Assembly: GCF_019355055.1 (NCBI RefSeq)
Contig: NZ_CP048411.1
Span: 3,003,501-3,067,500, forward strand
DNA length: 64,000 bases
Direction: 5' to 3'
From: Pseudomonas sp. MTM4
Lineage (GTDB): Bacteria > Pseudomonadota > Gammaproteobacteria > Pseudomonadales > Pseudomonadaceae
Under the pieces are notes generated by a model. The model had not been told where the DNA came from. It was given only the letters and a program-made list of their open reading frames with translations, and searched no databases. The first letter of the stretch is position 1. Every line of letters starts with the position of its first letter. Shown here one piece after another: positions 7,731-21,029 of the stretch. A program made the position numbers and the translations under genes.

Positions 7731-9881
7731 TCAAACCCGGAAGTAACTCATCAGACTTTGCTGATGGTTGGCCAGCTGATTCAGCGCCTGGCTGACGCGA
7801 GCCGATTCGTCCGCCTGGCCAGACAGCGATTCGGTAACATCGCGGATACCAGCCACGTTGCGGTTGATTTCTTCGGCTACTGCACTTTGCTGCTCGGCTG
7901 CACTGGCGATCTGCAGGTTCATGTCGGAAATCACCGCCACCGCGTCGCCGATCTTGCGCAGCGCAGCGACGGCATTGCCTACCTGATCGACGCTGCCCTG
8001 CGCCTGAGCATGGCTGCCTTGCATCGCTGTGACCACGTCGCGAGTTCCGCTCTGCAGACGTTCGATGACCTGACGGATTTCTTCGATGGATTCCTGGGTG
8101 CGTCGAGCGAGGTTGCGAACTTCATCGGCCACCACGGCGAAACCACGCCCGGCCTCGCCTGCCCGCGCCGCCTCGATAGCGGCATTGAGCGCCAGCAAGT
8201 TGGTCTGCTCGGCGATTGCGCGAATCACTTCGAGCACCGAGCCGATCTGTTCGCTGCTAGCAGCCAGCGTTTCGACCTGTCCCATGGCATGGTTCAGTTC
8301 ACCGGCGAGGCCGTCGATGCTACGCGTGGTGTGATCGATGACACCCAGCCCTTCGTGCGTTGCCTGATCGGCTGCCCGTGCGGCCTCCGCTGCCTGCGCA
8401 GCGTTGCGCGCCACATCCTGCGCCGTGGCGCTCATTTCATGCGATGCGGTCGCCACCTGTTCGACTTCGCGGAACTGTTGCTGCATGCCGGCGCTGGTCT
8501 GCGTGGCGATCGCTGCAGACTGGTCGGCGCTGCTGCGCGCGTCCTGAACCGAGCGCTGTACATCGGCGATGGTTGGCTGCAGCTTGTCGAGAAAACGATT
8601 GAACCATCCGGCCAGCTCGCCCAATTCATCCTCTCGGGTGTATTCCAGTCGTCGGGTGAGATCGCCTTCGCCACTGGCGATGTCCTTGAGCATCGCCGCC
8701 ACGCCTTCGATAGGTCGGGTCACGCCCCGCGCGGTTAGCCACATCAGTGCCAGGCCCAATAACACCGCACCGAGACCGATAGCTAGGGCGATCACGCTGT
8801 TCTCCTGGCTCTGAGCCTGCAGCGTCTGCTCCAGACGCGCTGCCGGAGCAAGCAGCACCTGACGTGGCACCTCCAGCAGAATCGCCCAGGGTTCGAGTTC
8901 CGGCACTGGCTGTACGGGTTGCAGCACCCGCAGCATGTCGCCATCGCCGAGCAACACCGGCTTGCCGGCATCGACCACGCGGCCGATCGCCTCGCTCTCC
9001 GCGCCGAACGCGGCGCTCAACGGTTTGCCGAGCAGACCGGCGTCGCGACTATGGCCGGCCAGGAATCCGGCAGGACTGATCACGCTCAGATGACCTTCGC
9101 CCTGATAAAGAACCTGTTGCGCCTCCTGACTGAGCTGCTGCAGCGAAGCCAGGCTGATATCAACACCGACGACGCCGATGACCTTGCCGTCTTCTATCAG
9201 GGGGAAAGCGACGCTGGTCATCAGCAGCGGCTTCCCTTCCACCTCGTCGAAATAAGGCTCGAGTACACAGACCCGGGCGCTGTCGCGCGGGCAACTGTAC
9301 CAGGCGTTGTAGGGTGCGCCCGTGATGCTGGATGAGGTATCGGCGAGTTCCTCTTCGCTCATGGTCTCAGCACTGAGTTGGCCAGGCTTGCGCTGCGACC
9401 AGTACAGCGAAAATCGTCCGGTGTCGTTGCCGCCCATTTCGGCGTTGTCTATGAACATGCCATCCCTGTCGTCCAGCGCGTCGGCCTCGAACACCACGTA
9501 AAGGCCGATCAGGTCGGGATTGGCTTCCAGCGCCGTCTTGATCTGATGGTGCAAATCCTCACGAAGCTCGAAGGCGTTGGCCATACGCTCGATGGCCTGC
9601 TCGCGCAGGGACAGCACCTGACGGACGATACCCTGGCCGTACTGATAGGCATCGTTGAACTGTCGCTCGATGCGCAGAGCCTGCGCCAAGCCACGCGCTT
9701 GCAGATTGTTGCGTGCGGACTCCTCTAGCATGGCACCGCTAGATGCGCTGACCAGAACGGTGGCCTGACGCGATTGATAGAGCGAAGCGCCGACCAACAG
9801 GCCGACGATGAGCAACAGACATAGGCCAGCCAGCAGAGTGAGCTTCCACTGGATGGACAGGCGGGTAAGGGCGGGCATCAT
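7731..9881 (-). CDS. Methyl-accepting chemotaxis protein with periplasmic dCache-type sensor
   Basis: The 716-aa receptor has a first membrane helix near residues 12-34, a periplasmic region of about 325 residues with Cache-like features ([18 protein letters not shown], then [14 protein letters not shown], then GVVGVDISL), a second helix near 362-384, a HAMP domain and a long cytoplasmic coiled coil. The signalling tip [19 protein letters not shown] and the following [15 protein letters not shown] contact CheA and CheW. The ligand is unknown; Cache sensors often bind amino acids or organic acids. The gene stands between glmU and glmR, which are close neighbours in other Pseudomonas, so it is an insertion into a conserved block. 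GAGGA precedes the ATG-ATG start. Confidence 0.9.
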   Translation of the reverse strand: MMPALTRLSIQWKLTLLAGLCLLLIVGLLVGASLYQSRQATVLVSASSGAMLEESARNNLQARGLAQALRIERQFNDAYQYGQGIVRQVLSLREQAIERMANAFELREDLHHQIKTALEANPDLIGLYVVFEADALDDRDGMFIDNAEMGGNDTGRFSLYWSQRKPGQLSAETMSEEELADTSSSITGAPYNAWYSCPRDSARVCVLEPYFDEVEGKPLLMTSVAFPLIEDGKVIGVVGVDISLASLQQLSQEAQQVLYQGEGHLSVISPAGFLAGHSRDAGLLGKPLSAAFGAESEAIGRVVDAGKPVLLGDGDMLRVLQPVQPVPELEPWAILLEVPRQVLLAPAARLEQTLQAQSQENSVIALAIGLGAVLLGLALMWLTARGVTRPIEGVAAMLKDIASGEGDLTRRLEYTREDELGELAGWFNRFLDKLQPTIADVQRSVQDARSSADQSAAIATQTSAGMQQQFREVEQVATASHEMSATAQDVARNAAQAAEAARAADQATHEGLGVIDHTTRSIDGLAGELNHAMGQVETLAASSEQIGSVLEVIRAIAEQTNLLALNAAIEAARAGEAGRGFAVVADEVRNLARRTQESIEEIRQVIERLQSGTRDVVTAMQGSHAQAQGSVDQVGNAVAALRKIGDAVAVISDMNLQIASAAEQQSAVAEEINRNVAGIRDVTESLSGQADESARVSQALNQLANHQQSLMSYFRV

Positions 9882-9958
9882 CGCTTCCTCGTGACGTTAT
9901 GCCCTTAAGGATCGACCAGACATCCCATCCCTTGAGTACCGCCTGTAAGAACACCGAA

Positions 9959-9980
9959 GCGCAGCGAGCCCTGGCTGCGC
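9959..9980. terminator. Weak hairpin after glmU
   Basis: GCGCAGC (9959-9965) pairs with GCTGCGC (9974-9980) around an 8-base loop, just beyond the glmU stop codon on the minus strand. No T-run follows, so it is at best a weak or Rho-assisted terminator. The rest of the gap up to the receptor gene shows nothing else. Confidence 0.35.
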
Positions 9981-9990
9981 ATCATCAGTG

Positions 9991-11355
9991 TTATTTGCGC
10001 GTTTTCTGCGGACGTTGCCAGCCCTTGACCAACGCCTGCCGAGCCCGCCCGAGTGCCAGAGTACCTGCCGGCACATCGGCCGTGATCACGGAACCGGCGC
10101 CCGTGGTAGCGCCATCACCGAGGTTGACCGGGGCAACCAGCGAGCTGTTGGAGCCGATGAACACGTCCTCGCCCAGCACCGTGCGGTATTTGTTGGCACC
10201 GTCGTAATTGCAAGTGATGGTGCCGGCGCCGATGTTGGTCCGTGCGCCGATTTCGGCGTCACCGAGATAGGCCAGGTGGCCAGCCTTGGCGCCTTCGCCC
10301 ATGCGCGAATTCTTTACTTCGACGAAATTGCCGACGTGCGCTTTGGCCCCCAGCACCGCTCCGGGACGCAGGCGCGCGAATGGCCCGCAGTCGGCGCCCT
10401 CGCCCAGCTCGGCACCTTCCAGATGGCTGTTAGCTTTGACCACCGCACAGCGGCGCAGCGTGCTGTCGCGGATAACGCAATTGGGTCCGATCTCCACGCC
10501 ATCCTCAATCACCACTCGGCCTTCGAGGATTACGTTCACGTCGATCAAGACATCGCGGCCGACACTCACTTCGCCACGCAGATCGAAGCGTGCCGGGTCG
10601 CGTAGCGTGACTCCCTGAGCCATCAGACGGCGCGCCGCACGCTGCTGATAGTGCCGCTCGAGCTCAGCCAATTGAATGCGATCGTTGGCGCCCTGTACTT
10701 CCATCGCATCCTGCGGCTGCTCGGTAGCGACCGTCAGCCCATCGGCGACGGCCATGGCGATCACATCGGTCAGATAGTATTCGTCTTGTGCATTGCTGTT
10801 GGAGAGCCGTCCCAGCCAGTCGCCCAGTCGCTCACCCGGAACCGCCAGAATGCCGGTGTTGCCTTCGGCTATCAGCTTTTGTTCGGGCGACGCGTCCTTG
10901 TGTTCGACAATCGCCTGGACCACGCCCTGACCGTCGCGCACGATCCGGCCATAACCGGTCGGGTCGGTCAGCTTCACCGTCAGCAACGCAAGCTGCTGCG
11001 GGCCGACCTTGTGCAGGAGTCGTTCGAGCGTCGCCGCCTCGATCAGCGGCACGTCACCATAAAGGATCAGCACCCGCTCTGCCGTGAGCGCCGGAAGTGC
11101 CTGGGCAACCGCGTGTCCTGTTCCCAACTGCTCGGCCTGGACCACGAAATTCAGATCGTCCGCGGCCAGGCGCGCACGCACCTGCTCGGCGCCGTGACCG
11201 ATCACCACGTGGATGGCTTTGGGCTCGAGCCCTCGGGCGGTCTCGATCACATGACCCAGCATGGACTGACCGGCAACCGGATGAAGTACCTTGGGTAGAG
11301 CGGAGCGCATGCGCGTGCCCTGACCGGCAGCGAGAATGACGATATCGAGTGACAT
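9991..11355 (-). CDS. glmU: Bifunctional N-acetylglucosamine-1-phosphate uridyltransferase / glucosamine-1-phosphate acetyltransferase
   Basis: GlmU carries out the last two steps to UDP-GlcNAc: acetylation of glucosamine-1-phosphate and uridyl transfer. The 454-aa protein starts [18 protein letters not shown] with the pyrophosphorylase loop GQGTRM, and its C-terminal half is a left-handed beta-helix acetyltransferase (repeats such as [18 protein letters not shown] and the catalytic-region [22 protein letters not shown]). I chose the ATG at 11355 because the protein then begins like its family; a longer frame adds 12 unsupported residues. It lies downstream of the atp operon, separated from it by a strong terminator. 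Confidence 0.97.
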   Translation of the reverse strand: MSLDIVILAAGQGTRMRSALPKVLHPVAGQSMLGHVIETARGLEPKAIHVVIGHGAEQVRARLAADDLNFVVQAEQLGTGHAVAQALPALTAERVLILYGDVPLIEAATLERLLHKVGPQQLALLTVKLTDPTGYGRIVRDGQGVVQAIVEHKDASPEQKLIAEGNTGILAVPGERLGDWLGRLSNSNAQDEYYLTDVIAMAVADGLTVATEQPQDAMEVQGANDRIQLAELERHYQQRAARRLMAQGVTLRDPARFDLRGEVSVGRDVLIDVNVILEGRVVIEDGVEIGPNCVIRDSTLRRCAVVKANSHLEGAELGEGADCGPFARLRPGAVLGAKAHVGNFVEVKNSRMGEGAKAGHLAYLGDAEIGARTNIGAGTITCNYDGANKYRTVLGEDVFIGSNSSLVAPVNLGDGATTGAGSVITADVPAGTLALGRARQALVKGWQRPQKTRK

Positions 11356-11417
11356 GGCAGATCCTGAATCGTGACCCTGGGGCCGACGCAAAAGAAGTTT
11401 TTACGAAAAACGAAAAA

Positions 11418-11445
11418 GAAAAAGGGTAGCCAAGGCTACCCTTTT
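11418..11445 (-). terminator. Rho-independent terminator of the atp operon
   Basis: On the minus strand AAAGGGTAGCC pairs with GGCTACCCTTT (11444-11434 with 11431-11421) and is followed by TTTTTCTTTTT. It lies 28 bp after the atpC stop and ahead of glmU. Confidence 0.9.
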
Positions 11446-11473
11446 ACTCGCGCACGATGAAGCAGTCAGCGGT

Positions 11474-11902
11474 TCAACCGCGACCGTACTTCTTGCGCAT
11501 CGCCTCGATGGTCCGCAGCTGCGCGGCAGCTTCAGCCAGACGAGCAGCAGCCGAGCCGTAATCGAACTCAGCACCCTTCTCGTGCAGGGCCTTCTCGGCG
11601 GCCGTCACGGCAGCCTGCGCCGCCGCTTCGTCCAGATCCTTGGCGCGCGTAGCGGTATCAGCCAGCACCTTCACCATGTTCGGCTGAACTTCGATGAAGC
11701 CGCCGGAAATGTAGAAGATCTCTTCGGTGCCACCCTGCTTGATCACTCGCACCGGACCGGGCTTGAGATCGGTCAACAGTGGAGCGTGGCCCGGCAGAAT
11801 GCCCAGATCACCCAAGTGACCATGAGCGACGACCATCTCTACCAGCCCCGAGAACAGCTCTTCTTCCGCACTGACGATGTCACAGTGGACTGTCATAGCC
11901 AT
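11474..11902 (-). CDS. atpC: ATP synthase F1 subunit epsilon
   Basis: The 142-aa protein is the epsilon subunit of the F1 central stalk, which couples rotation to catalysis and inhibits ATP hydrolysis. It begins [19 protein letters not shown], has the beta-sandwich segment [19 protein letters not shown] near residues 34-52 and a C-terminal helical hairpin rich in Ala, Glu and Arg. GAGG precedes the ATG. It is the last gene of the atp operon. Confidence 0.97.
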   Translation of the reverse strand: MAMTVHCDIVSAEEELFSGLVEMVVAHGHLGDLGILPGHAPLLTDLKPGPVRVIKQGGTEEIFYISGGFIEVQPNMVKVLADTATRAKDLDEAAAQAAVTAAEKALHEKGAEFDYGSAAARLAEAAAQLRTIEAMRKKYGRG

Positions 11903-11957
11903 ACTTATGCCTCGGTAATCAGCTCGACCCGCGACGGGTGCCGCCGGTCTAGCTTAT

Positions 11958-11981
11958 TGGCGCCCGCGAGCGGGCGCGCCA
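11958..11981. other. Intercistronic hairpin, atpD-atpC
   Basis: A GC-rich near-palindrome (TGGCGCCCGC facing GCGGGCGCGCCA) fills much of the 80-bp gap between atpD and atpC. It has no T-run. It could slow decay or trim expression of the transcript between beta and epsilon; the role is inferred. Confidence 0.4.
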
Positions 11982-11982
11982 G

Positions 11983-13389
<1,407 letters not shown>

Positions 13390-14253
13390 TTAAACCGCGG
13401 CAGCGCCGCCGACGATTTCCGAAATTTCCTGCGTGATCGCAGCCTGACGGGCCTTGTTGTAGACCAGTTGCAGATCGCTGATCAAATCACCGGCGTTATC
13501 GGTTGCGTTCTTCATGGCGATCATCCGGGCGGCCTGTTCGGCAGCACCATTCTCGACCACGGCCTGGTAGACCTGGGACTCGATATAGCGAACCAGCAAC
13601 GCATCCAGCAACAGGCGGGCGTCGGGTTCGTACAGGTAATCCCATTTGCCTTTCGGCGCGGTCTGATCGTCACTCGCGGCCAACGGTAGCAGCTGTGCTA
13701 CGGTCGGCTTTTGCGTCATGGTGTTGATGAACTTGTTCGACACCAGGTAGAGACGGTCCAGACGGCCCTGATCGAAAGCATCCAGCATGACCTTGACGCT
13801 GCCGATCAGATCGTTGATCGACGGCTCTTCGCCAAGCCCGCTGACTGCCGCGACCACGTTGCCGCCAAAGCTGCGGAAGAAGCTTGCGCCCTTGTTACCG
13901 ATCACGCACAGGTCGGCTTCGACTTTAGTGTCGTGCCATTCCTTCATGTTCTTGATCAGTGCCTTGAACAGGTTGGTGTTCAAGCCACCGCACAGGCCAC
14001 GATCGGAAGACACGACGATATAGCCGACACGCTTGACCGGACGCTCAACCATGAACGGATGACGGTATTCCGGGTTGGTATTGGCCAAATGACCGATTAC
14101 CTGCTGGATCCGCTCCGCATAGGGACGGCTGGCAGCCATGCGCATCTGTGCCTTGCGCATCTTGCTGACCGCCACCTTTTCCATGGCGCTGGTGATCTTC
14201 TGCGTGCTTTTGATGCTCGCAATCTTGCTGCGAATCTCTTTTGCGCCTGCCAT
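13390..14253 (-). CDS. atpG: ATP synthase F1 subunit gamma
   Basis: The 287-aa gamma subunit is the rotating central shaft. It begins [20 protein letters not shown], has [16 protein letters not shown] near residues 77-92 and ends with the helix [32 protein letters not shown], all family signatures. Length is normal. Confidence 0.98.
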   Translation of the reverse strand: MAGAKEIRSKIASIKSTQKITSAMEKVAVSKMRKAQMRMAASRPYAERIQQVIGHLANTNPEYRHPFMVERPVKRVGYIVVSSDRGLCGGLNTNLFKALIKNMKEWHDTKVEADLCVIGNKGASFFRSFGGNVVAAVSGLGEEPSINDLIGSVKVMLDAFDQGRLDRLYLVSNKFINTMTQKPTVAQLLPLAASDDQTAPKGKWDYLYEPDARLLLDALLVRYIESQVYQAVVENGAAEQAARMIAMKNATDNAGDLISDLQLVYNKARQAAITQEISEIVGGAAAV

Positions 14254-14274
14254 TTGACACCTATCGGGTTAGCA

Positions 14275-14298
14275 AGCGGGAGCCTCGCGGCTCCCGCT
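14275..14298. other. Intercistronic hairpin, atpA-atpG
   Basis: AGCGGGAGCC (14275-14284) and GGCTCCCGCT (14289-14298) form a perfect 10-bp stem with a TCGC loop inside the 50-bp gap between atpA and atpG. There is no T-run, so it is more likely a stabilising or processing element than a terminator; function is inferred. Confidence 0.5.
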
Positions 14299-14303
14299 GC
14301 GGC

Positions 14304-15848
14304 TTACCAGGATTGGGTGGCCTTGAACGACTCGATACCGGCCTTGATGCCCGCGTCGATTTCGTCGTTGAAGTCGCCCTTCACGTTGATCTTGTCCAGC
14401 AGAGCGACGTGCTCATGGTGGAAATAGGCAATCAACGCCTGCTCGAAGGCACCGACCTTGGCTACTTCGATATCCTGCAGATAGCCACGCTCGGCTGCAT
14501 ACAGGGACACCGCCATGTCAGCAATGGACATCGGCGCGTACTGCTTCTGCTTCATCAGCTCGGTGACACGCTGACCATGCTCGAGCTGCTTGCGGGTCGC
14601 TTCGTCCAGGTCAGAAGCGAACTGGGCGAATGCGGCCAGCTCACGGTACTGAGCCAGGGCGGTACGGATACCACCGGACAGCTTCTTGATGATCTTGGTC
14701 TGAGCGGCGCCACCGACGCGGGATACCGAGATACCGGCGTTGACGGCCGGGCGGATACCTGCGTTGAACATCGACGACTCGAGGAAGATCTGACCGTCGG
14801 TGATCGAAATCACGTTGGTTGGAACGAACGCGGATACGTCACCGGCCTGAGTTTCGATGATCGGCAGAGCGGTCAGGGAACCGGTCTTGCCAGTCACGGC
14901 GCCGTTTGTGAACTTCTCGACGTACTCTTCGGAAACGCGCGATGCACGCTCCAGCAGACGGCTGTGGAGATAGAACACGTCGCCCGGGTAGGCTTCACGT
15001 CCTGGTGGACGACGCAGCAGCAGGGAAATCTGGCGGTAGGCCACAGCCTGCTTGGACAGATCGTCATACACGATCAGCGCGTCTTCACCGCGATCGCGGA
15101 AATACTCGCCCATGGTGCAACCGGCATACGGAGCCAGGAACTGCAGTGCAGCCGACTCGGAAGCCGAAGCGGCAACGATAATGGTGTTGGCCAGCGCGCC
15201 GTGCTGCTCGAGCTTGCGCACCACGTTGGCGATGGTCGACTGCTTCTGACCAATCGCGACGTAGACGCACTTGATGCCGCTGTTGCGCTGGTTGATGATC
15301 GCGTCGATAGCCAGAGCGGTTTTGCCGATCTGACGGTCACCAATGATCAGCTCGCGCTGACCGCGACCAACCGGGATCATCGCATCGACCGACTTGTAAC
15401 CGGTCTGTACCGGCTGGTCGACCGACTTACGCCAGATCACGCCAGGAGCGACCTTTTCAACCGCGTCAGTTGCCTGCGCGTTGACCGGGCCCTTGCCGTC
15501 AACCGGGTTGCCCAGTGCATCGACTACGCGACCCAGCAGCTCCGGACCTACCGGAACTTCCAGTACACGACCGGTGCACTTGGCGCTCATGCCTTCGGTC
15601 AGGCTCTGGTAGGCACCCAATACCACGGCGCCGACGGAGTCCTGCTCAAGGTTAAGGGCCATACCGAAGACGCCGCCAGGGAACTCGATCATTTCCCCAT
15701 ACATCACGTCGGCAAGGCCGTAAATGCGCACGATACCGTCAGAAACGCTGACGACGGTGCCTTCGTTACGCGCTTGGGCAGACACGTCGGAACTACCGAT
15801 GCGCTGCTTTATGATTTCACTAATCTCGGAAGGATTCAGTTGCTGCAT
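14304..15848 (-). CDS. atpA: ATP synthase F1 subunit alpha
   Basis: The 514-aa alpha subunit holds the non-catalytic nucleotide sites. It begins [17 protein letters not shown], has the P-loop GDRQIGKTA (about 170-178), [16 protein letters not shown], the [29 protein letters not shown] block and the [13 protein letters not shown] signature. Length is normal for the family. Confidence 0.98.
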   Translation of the reverse strand: MQQLNPSEISEIIKQRIGSSDVSAQARNEGTVVSVSDGIVRIYGLADVMYGEMIEFPGGVFGMALNLEQDSVGAVVLGAYQSLTEGMSAKCTGRVLEVPVGPELLGRVVDALGNPVDGKGPVNAQATDAVEKVAPGVIWRKSVDQPVQTGYKSVDAMIPVGRGQRELIIGDRQIGKTALAIDAIINQRNSGIKCVYVAIGQKQSTIANVVRKLEQHGALANTIIVAASASESAALQFLAPYAGCTMGEYFRDRGEDALIVYDDLSKQAVAYRQISLLLRRPPGREAYPGDVFYLHSRLLERASRVSEEYVEKFTNGAVTGKTGSLTALPIIETQAGDVSAFVPTNVISITDGQIFLESSMFNAGIRPAVNAGISVSRVGGAAQTKIIKKLSGGIRTALAQYRELAAFAQFASDLDEATRKQLEHGQRVTELMKQKQYAPMSIADMAVSLYAAERGYLQDIEVAKVGAFEQALIAYFHHEHVALLDKINVKGDFNDEIDAGIKAGIESFKATQSW

Positions 15849-15863
15849 GCCACGACCCTCAAA

Positions 15864-16400
15864 TCAGGATTTCAACGATTCGGCCAACTGGCTCAGTTTG
15901 CCGCGGACCGAACCATCGACAACCACATCGCCGGCGCGGATGACAACGCCGCCGATCAGCGCAGGGTTCACGACCTGCTGGGGGTTGACGGTACGATCTA
16001 GCCGCTTCGACAAGGCGGCAGCCAAGGTTTGGAGTTGCGCAGGGGTCAGCTCGAAAGCTGTCTGCACTTCAACGTCGAGTGTCTTTTCGGCCTCAGCCTT
16101 GAGTTCCTCGAACAGCTCCCGGATGGTCGGCAACACGTCCAGGCGATCATTATCGCCAAGCGTGGAGACGAAGTTACGGAAGGCTTCATCGATGTCGCTA
16201 CCGAGCAGCTGAACCAGCGTCTTGACCTTGTTTTCACTGGTCAGACGAGGATTCTTCAGCAGTTCGGCAACGTCGGGAACTTCAACGGCGACCGCAGCCA
16301 GGCTCAACATGCCCGACCACGCCTCGATCCGGCCAGCCGCGCTGGCGAACTCGAACGCAGCCTTTGCGTATGGCCGAGCAAGCGTCTGGGTATTGATCAT
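15864..16400 (-). CDS. atpH: ATP synthase F1 subunit delta
   Basis: The 178-aa delta subunit joins the peripheral stalk to the top of F1. It begins MINTQTLARPYAKAAFEFA and contains the C-terminal segment NPALIGGVVIRAGDVVVDGSVRGKL typical of OSCP/delta proteins. It starts 12 bases after the atpF stop. Confidence 0.97.
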   Translation of the reverse strand: MINTQTLARPYAKAAFEFASAAGRIEAWSGMLSLAAVAVEVPDVAELLKNPRLTSENKVKTLVQLLGSDIDEAFRNFVSTLGDNDRLDVLPTIRELFEELKAEAEKTLDVEVQTAFELTPAQLQTLAAALSKRLDRTVNPQQVVNPALIGGVVIRAGDVVVDGSVRGKLSQLAESLKS

Positions 16401-16412
16401 CGCTTGCCTCGC

Positions 16413-16883
16413 TTAGAGTTGGGAGGCCAGTTTTTCGACCAGATCGTTGTGAGCCTTGGCGTCCACCTGGGACTCCAGGATCTTCTCCGCACCCATCACG
16501 GCCAATACCGCTACCTGATTGCGCAGTTGCTCCTTGGCACGATTCACTTCCTGCTCGATTTCGGCGCGGGCGCCGGCTACCAGTCGCTCACCTTCGGTGC
16601 GCGCCTGTTGCTTGGCTTCCTCAACGATGGCATTGGCCTGCTTGTTGGCCTGCTCAAGAATCTGGGCAGCTTGCCCCTTGGTCTCGCGGAGGGTGTTGGA
16701 AACCTTTTCCTGAGCCAATTTTAGGTCTTGCTGCGCACGGCCTGCGGCGTCCAGCCCTTCGGCAATTTTCTTCTGGCGTTCCTGCATGGCCTTGGTGATA
16801 GGCGGCCATACGAACTTCATGCAGAACCAGACGAAAATAGCGAAAGCGAACGTTTGACCGAACAGCGTCAAGTTAATGTTCAC
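16413..16883 (-). CDS. atpF: ATP synthase Fo subunit b
   Basis: The 156-aa b subunit forms the peripheral stalk: one N-terminal membrane helix (about residues 5-25, [21 protein letters not shown]) and a long charged helix. The start is GTG at 16883; the reading [10 protein letters not shown] matches family N-termini. Length equals the usual 156 aa. Confidence 0.97.
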   Translation of the reverse strand: MNINLTLFGQTFAFAIFVWFCMKFVWPPITKAMQERQKKIAEGLDAAGRAQQDLKLAQEKVSNTLRETKGQAAQILEQANKQANAIVEEAKQQARTEGERLVAGARAEIEQEVNRAKEQLRNQVAVLAVMGAEKILESQVDAKAHNDLVEKLASQL

Positions 16884-16936
16884 AGCGATATACCTCGTGC
16901 TATCTCGTTCGACGCGGTTGTCAATTCCACGGCAAC

Positions 16937-16957
16937 GGGGCTCGCGGAGCGAACCCC
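16937..16957. other. Intercistronic hairpin, atpE-atpF
   Basis: GGGGCTCGC (16937-16945) pairs with GCGAACCCC (16949-16957) with one mismatch, just after the atpE stop codon on the minus strand. A 3' hairpin after atpE could stabilise its message, which must yield about ten copies of subunit c per complex; this is inference. Confidence 0.35.
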
Positions 16958-16975
16958 ATCAGGAACCGGAATGTA

Positions 16976-17218
<243 letters not shown>

Positions 17219-17273
17219 CTAAGGGGGTTAAGGTTTTTCGGGTAAAGCAAAAACGTTTCGAACGATTCAGCTG

Positions 17274-18559
<1,286 letters not shown>

Positions 18560-18620
18560 CTACAACCCACCGCCAAATACCTACGCCATCTGAAATGACA
18601 GCAGTCAAAAAAGCGCCGCG

Positions 18621-18649
18621 AGTATAGGAGCAGCCCCAACGGCGTTCAA
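18621..18649 (-). promoter_or_regulatory. atp operon promoter
   Basis: On the minus strand TTGAAC (18649-18644), a 17-bp spacer and TATACT (18626-18621) give a near-consensus sigma-70 promoter about 62 bp upstream of the atpI start. Confidence 0.8.
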
Positions 18650-18692
18650 CCTTCCGGTAGTTATTTCCGATCGGCACTACATATATTTTGTA

Positions 18693-19565
18693 TCAACGAA
18701 TGTGCGCCAGCACACCTTGCAACTCATCCAGCGAATTGTAGCGGATCACCAGCTGTCCCTTGCCTTTTTCGCCATGCTTGATTTGCACCGGAGAACCTAA
18801 GCGCTCGGCTAGTCGCTGTTCTAGGCGAACAATGTCAGGATCGCTCTTCGGCTCGGCTTTCGTGCCCTTGCTGCCATTGAGCCATTGCCGGACTAGCGCC
18901 TCGGTCTGGCGTACCGTCAGCCCGCGTGCGACAACATGACGCGCGCCGTCGACCTGCTGTTCAACGGGTAACCCCAGCAGTGCCCGCGCATGCCCCATTT
19001 CTAGATCGCCATGAGACAGAAGCGTCTTGATTTCTTCAGGCAAGGAGATCAGACGCAACAGGTTACTGATGGTCACCCGAGACTTGCCCACCGCGTCAGC
19101 GACCTGCTGCTGGGTCAGCTGGAATTCCTGCTGCAGTCGTTGCAGAGCCACAGCTTCTTCGATCGGATTGAGGTCTTCGCGCTGGATGTTTTCGATCAGA
19201 GCCATGGCAATGGCCGCTTCGTCCGAGACTTCGCGCACCAATGCCGGAATTTTCTCGAGCCCCGCCTGTTGGCTGGCACGCCAGCGCCGCTCGCCTGCAA
19301 TGATCTCGTAGCGGCCCGAACCGATCGAGCGAACGACGATCGGCTGCATCAAGCCTTGGCTACGTATCGAATTCGCCAATTCATCGAGGGTCACCGGGTC
19401 AATATCACGACGCGGCTGATACTTGCCCCGTTGAATGACGTCGAGAGGCAACTGTTGCATCTCGCGCTCGTCGACTTGAGCGGTCTGTTGCTGCGCCGTT
19501 GTCACATTGGCGCCGCCGAGCAGGGCATCCAGTCCGCGTCCTAGGCCTCGTTTTTTGGTCGCCAT
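18693..19565 (-). CDS. parB: Chromosome-partitioning protein ParB
   Basis: ParB is the CTP-dependent clamp that loads at parS sites and spreads. The 290-aa protein starts MATKKRGLGRGLDALLGG, the ParA-stimulating N-terminus, has the GERRWRASQQAGL CTP-binding motif near residues 92-104, the ENIQREDLNPIEEA segment, a helix-turn-helix (LTQQQVADAVGKSRVTISNLLRL) and a C-terminal dimerisation domain. Three matching parS sites lie 11-15 kb away, in recF and after gyrB. It follows parA by 9 bases. Confidence 0.97.
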   Translation of the reverse strand: MATKKRGLGRGLDALLGGANVTTAQQQTAQVDEREMQQLPLDVIQRGKYQPRRDIDPVTLDELANSIRSQGLMQPIVVRSIGSGRYEIIAGERRWRASQQAGLEKIPALVREVSDEAAIAMALIENIQREDLNPIEEAVALQRLQQEFQLTQQQVADAVGKSRVTISNLLRLISLPEEIKTLLSHGDLEMGHARALLGLPVEQQVDGARHVVARGLTVRQTEALVRQWLNGSKGTKAEPKSDPDIVRLEQRLAERLGSPVQIKHGEKGKGQLVIRYNSLDELQGVLAHIR

Positions 19566-19574
19566 GAAAATTCC

Positions 19575-20363
19575 TTATGCGGTTACGCTGCGGGCGGCTC
19601 GACGCTGACGACGCGACAATTCGCCCGCCAGTGCCAGATAGGCCAAGGCACCCTTGGATTGCTTGTCATAGACCAAAGCCGGCATGCCATGACTGGGCGC
19701 TTCGGCCAGTCTCACATTGCGCGGGATGACGGTGTCGTAGAGCTTCTCTCCGAAATGCGCCTTGAGCTGTTCGGTGACATCGTTGGTCAGGCTGCTGCGC
19801 GGATCGTACATGGTGCGCAACAGGCCCTCGATTTTCAGCGAAGGATTCAACGCCTGACCGATGCGCTGAATGGAATTGACCAGGTCGGTCAGACCTTCGA
19901 GGGCGTAATATTCGCACTGCATCGGAATGATCACGCCGTCCGCCGCTGTCAGGGCGTTGATGGTCAGCATCGACAAGGAAGGCGGACAATCGATGAGGAT
20001 GTAATCGTAGTTCTCGCGTACCGGCGCAAGCGCCTCGCGCAGGCGGTTTTCCTTGGCCGGCAGGTTGAGCAAGGCGACTTCCGCGGCCGTCAGATCACGG
20101 TTGGCCGGCAATAACTGATACCCACCGTGCTCGGAAAACTGCATCGCATCGATCAAGTTGCATTCGCCGATGAGAACGTCATAGATCGAATAGTCCAGAC
20201 TCAACTTATCCACACCACTTCCAGTGGTAGCGTTGCCCTGTGGATCAAGATCGATAAGCAAGACGCGACGGCGTGTCGCAACCAGCGAAGCGGCGAGATT
20301 GATGCAGGTGGTAGTCTTGGCGACACCGCCCTTCTGGTTGGCGATGGCAAATACTTTAGCCAT
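19575..20363 (-). CDS. parA: Chromosome-partitioning ATPase ParA (Soj)
   Basis: The 262-aa ParA/MinD-type ATPase has the deviant Walker A KGGVAKTT at residues 11-18 and the Walker A' DYILIDCPPSLSMLT near 115-129. It binds DNA non-specifically as an ATP dimer and moves ParB-parS complexes. Its gene follows mnmG-rsmG on the same strand and precedes parB, the usual gamma-proteobacterial order. Confidence 0.97.
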   Translation of the reverse strand: MAKVFAIANQKGGVAKTTTCINLAASLVATRRRVLLIDLDPQGNATTGSGVDKLSLDYSIYDVLIGECNLIDAMQFSEHGGYQLLPANRDLTAAEVALLNLPAKENRLREALAPVRENYDYILIDCPPSLSMLTINALTAADGVIIPMQCEYYALEGLTDLVNSIQRIGQALNPSLKIEGLLRTMYDPRSSLTNDVTEQLKAHFGEKLYDTVIPRNVRLAEAPSHGMPALVYDKQSKGALAYLALAGELSRRQRRAARSVTA

Positions 20364-20381
20364 GGTCAGTGTCTGTCCGAG

Positions 20382-21029
20382 TCATGAAATGCGGCGCAGT
20401 ATCAACAGATGGCGTTGCCCTTGGCAACCGGGAACCTTGAGAACCAAGCAGCGCTCCAGGTGAAAATCATCAGGCATCGCCTGTAGCTCATCATCCGGCT
20501 GGACGCCTTTCATGGCTAGCCAACGTGTGTCGATATTACCCAGGTGGCGCGTCCAGTCGGCAAAGTCACGCAGCGAGCTGAAAGCCCGGGACGTGATACC
20601 GGCAAAAGGCTGCTCCGGCCTGAACTGTTCGACGCGGCTGTGGACAACATCCAGATTTGCGAGTTTCAGCTCAAGCTTGACCTGCGTCAGAAAGCGGGTC
20701 TTTTTGCCGTTCGAATCGAGCAGTGTGAAGCTGCGCTCGGGAAACAGAATGGCCAGCGGTATGCCAGGCATACCGCCGCCGCTACCCACATCGAGCCAGC
20801 GCGAGCCGCCCTGCTCTACATGCGGGGCGACGCTGAGGCTATCGAGCAGATGCCGCGAAACCATTTCCGCCGGATCGCGCACGGCGGTCAGGTTGTAGGC
20901 CTTGTTCCACTTGTTCAGCAGCCGCAAATAGCCGAGCAGCTGCTCTTGCTGGGTTTCGTTCAGATCGGCGCCCAGCGAGGCCGCACCCTGCTTGAGTTCT
21001 TCGGCGTAGCGGGCGTATTCGGCGTCCAT
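20382..21029 (-). CDS. rsmG: 16S rRNA (guanine-527-N7)-methyltransferase
   Basis: RsmG (GidB) methylates G527 of 16S rRNA; its loss gives low-level streptomycin resistance. The 215-aa protein has the SAM-binding loop [16 protein letters not shown] near residues 78-93 and the [20 protein letters not shown] segment. I use ATG 21029, which overlaps the mnmG stop codon by one base (TGATG); the in-frame TTG just upstream is less likely. Confidence 0.96.
   Translation of the reverse strand: MDAEYARYAEELKQGAASLGADLNETQQEQLLGYLRLLNKWNKAYNLTAVRDPAEMVSRHLLDSLSVAPHVEQGGSRWLDVGSGGGMPGIPLAILFPERSFTLLDSNGKKTRFLTQVKLELKLANLDVVHSRVEQFRPEQPFAGITSRAFSSLRDFADWTRHLGNIDTRWLAMKGVQPDDELQAMPDDFHLERCLVLKVPGCQGQRHLLILRRIS

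Noticed and set aside
14241..16001. 586-codon open frame antisense to atpA-atpH
   Set aside because: Crosses several real genes, has no recognisable domains and is explained by codon bias.
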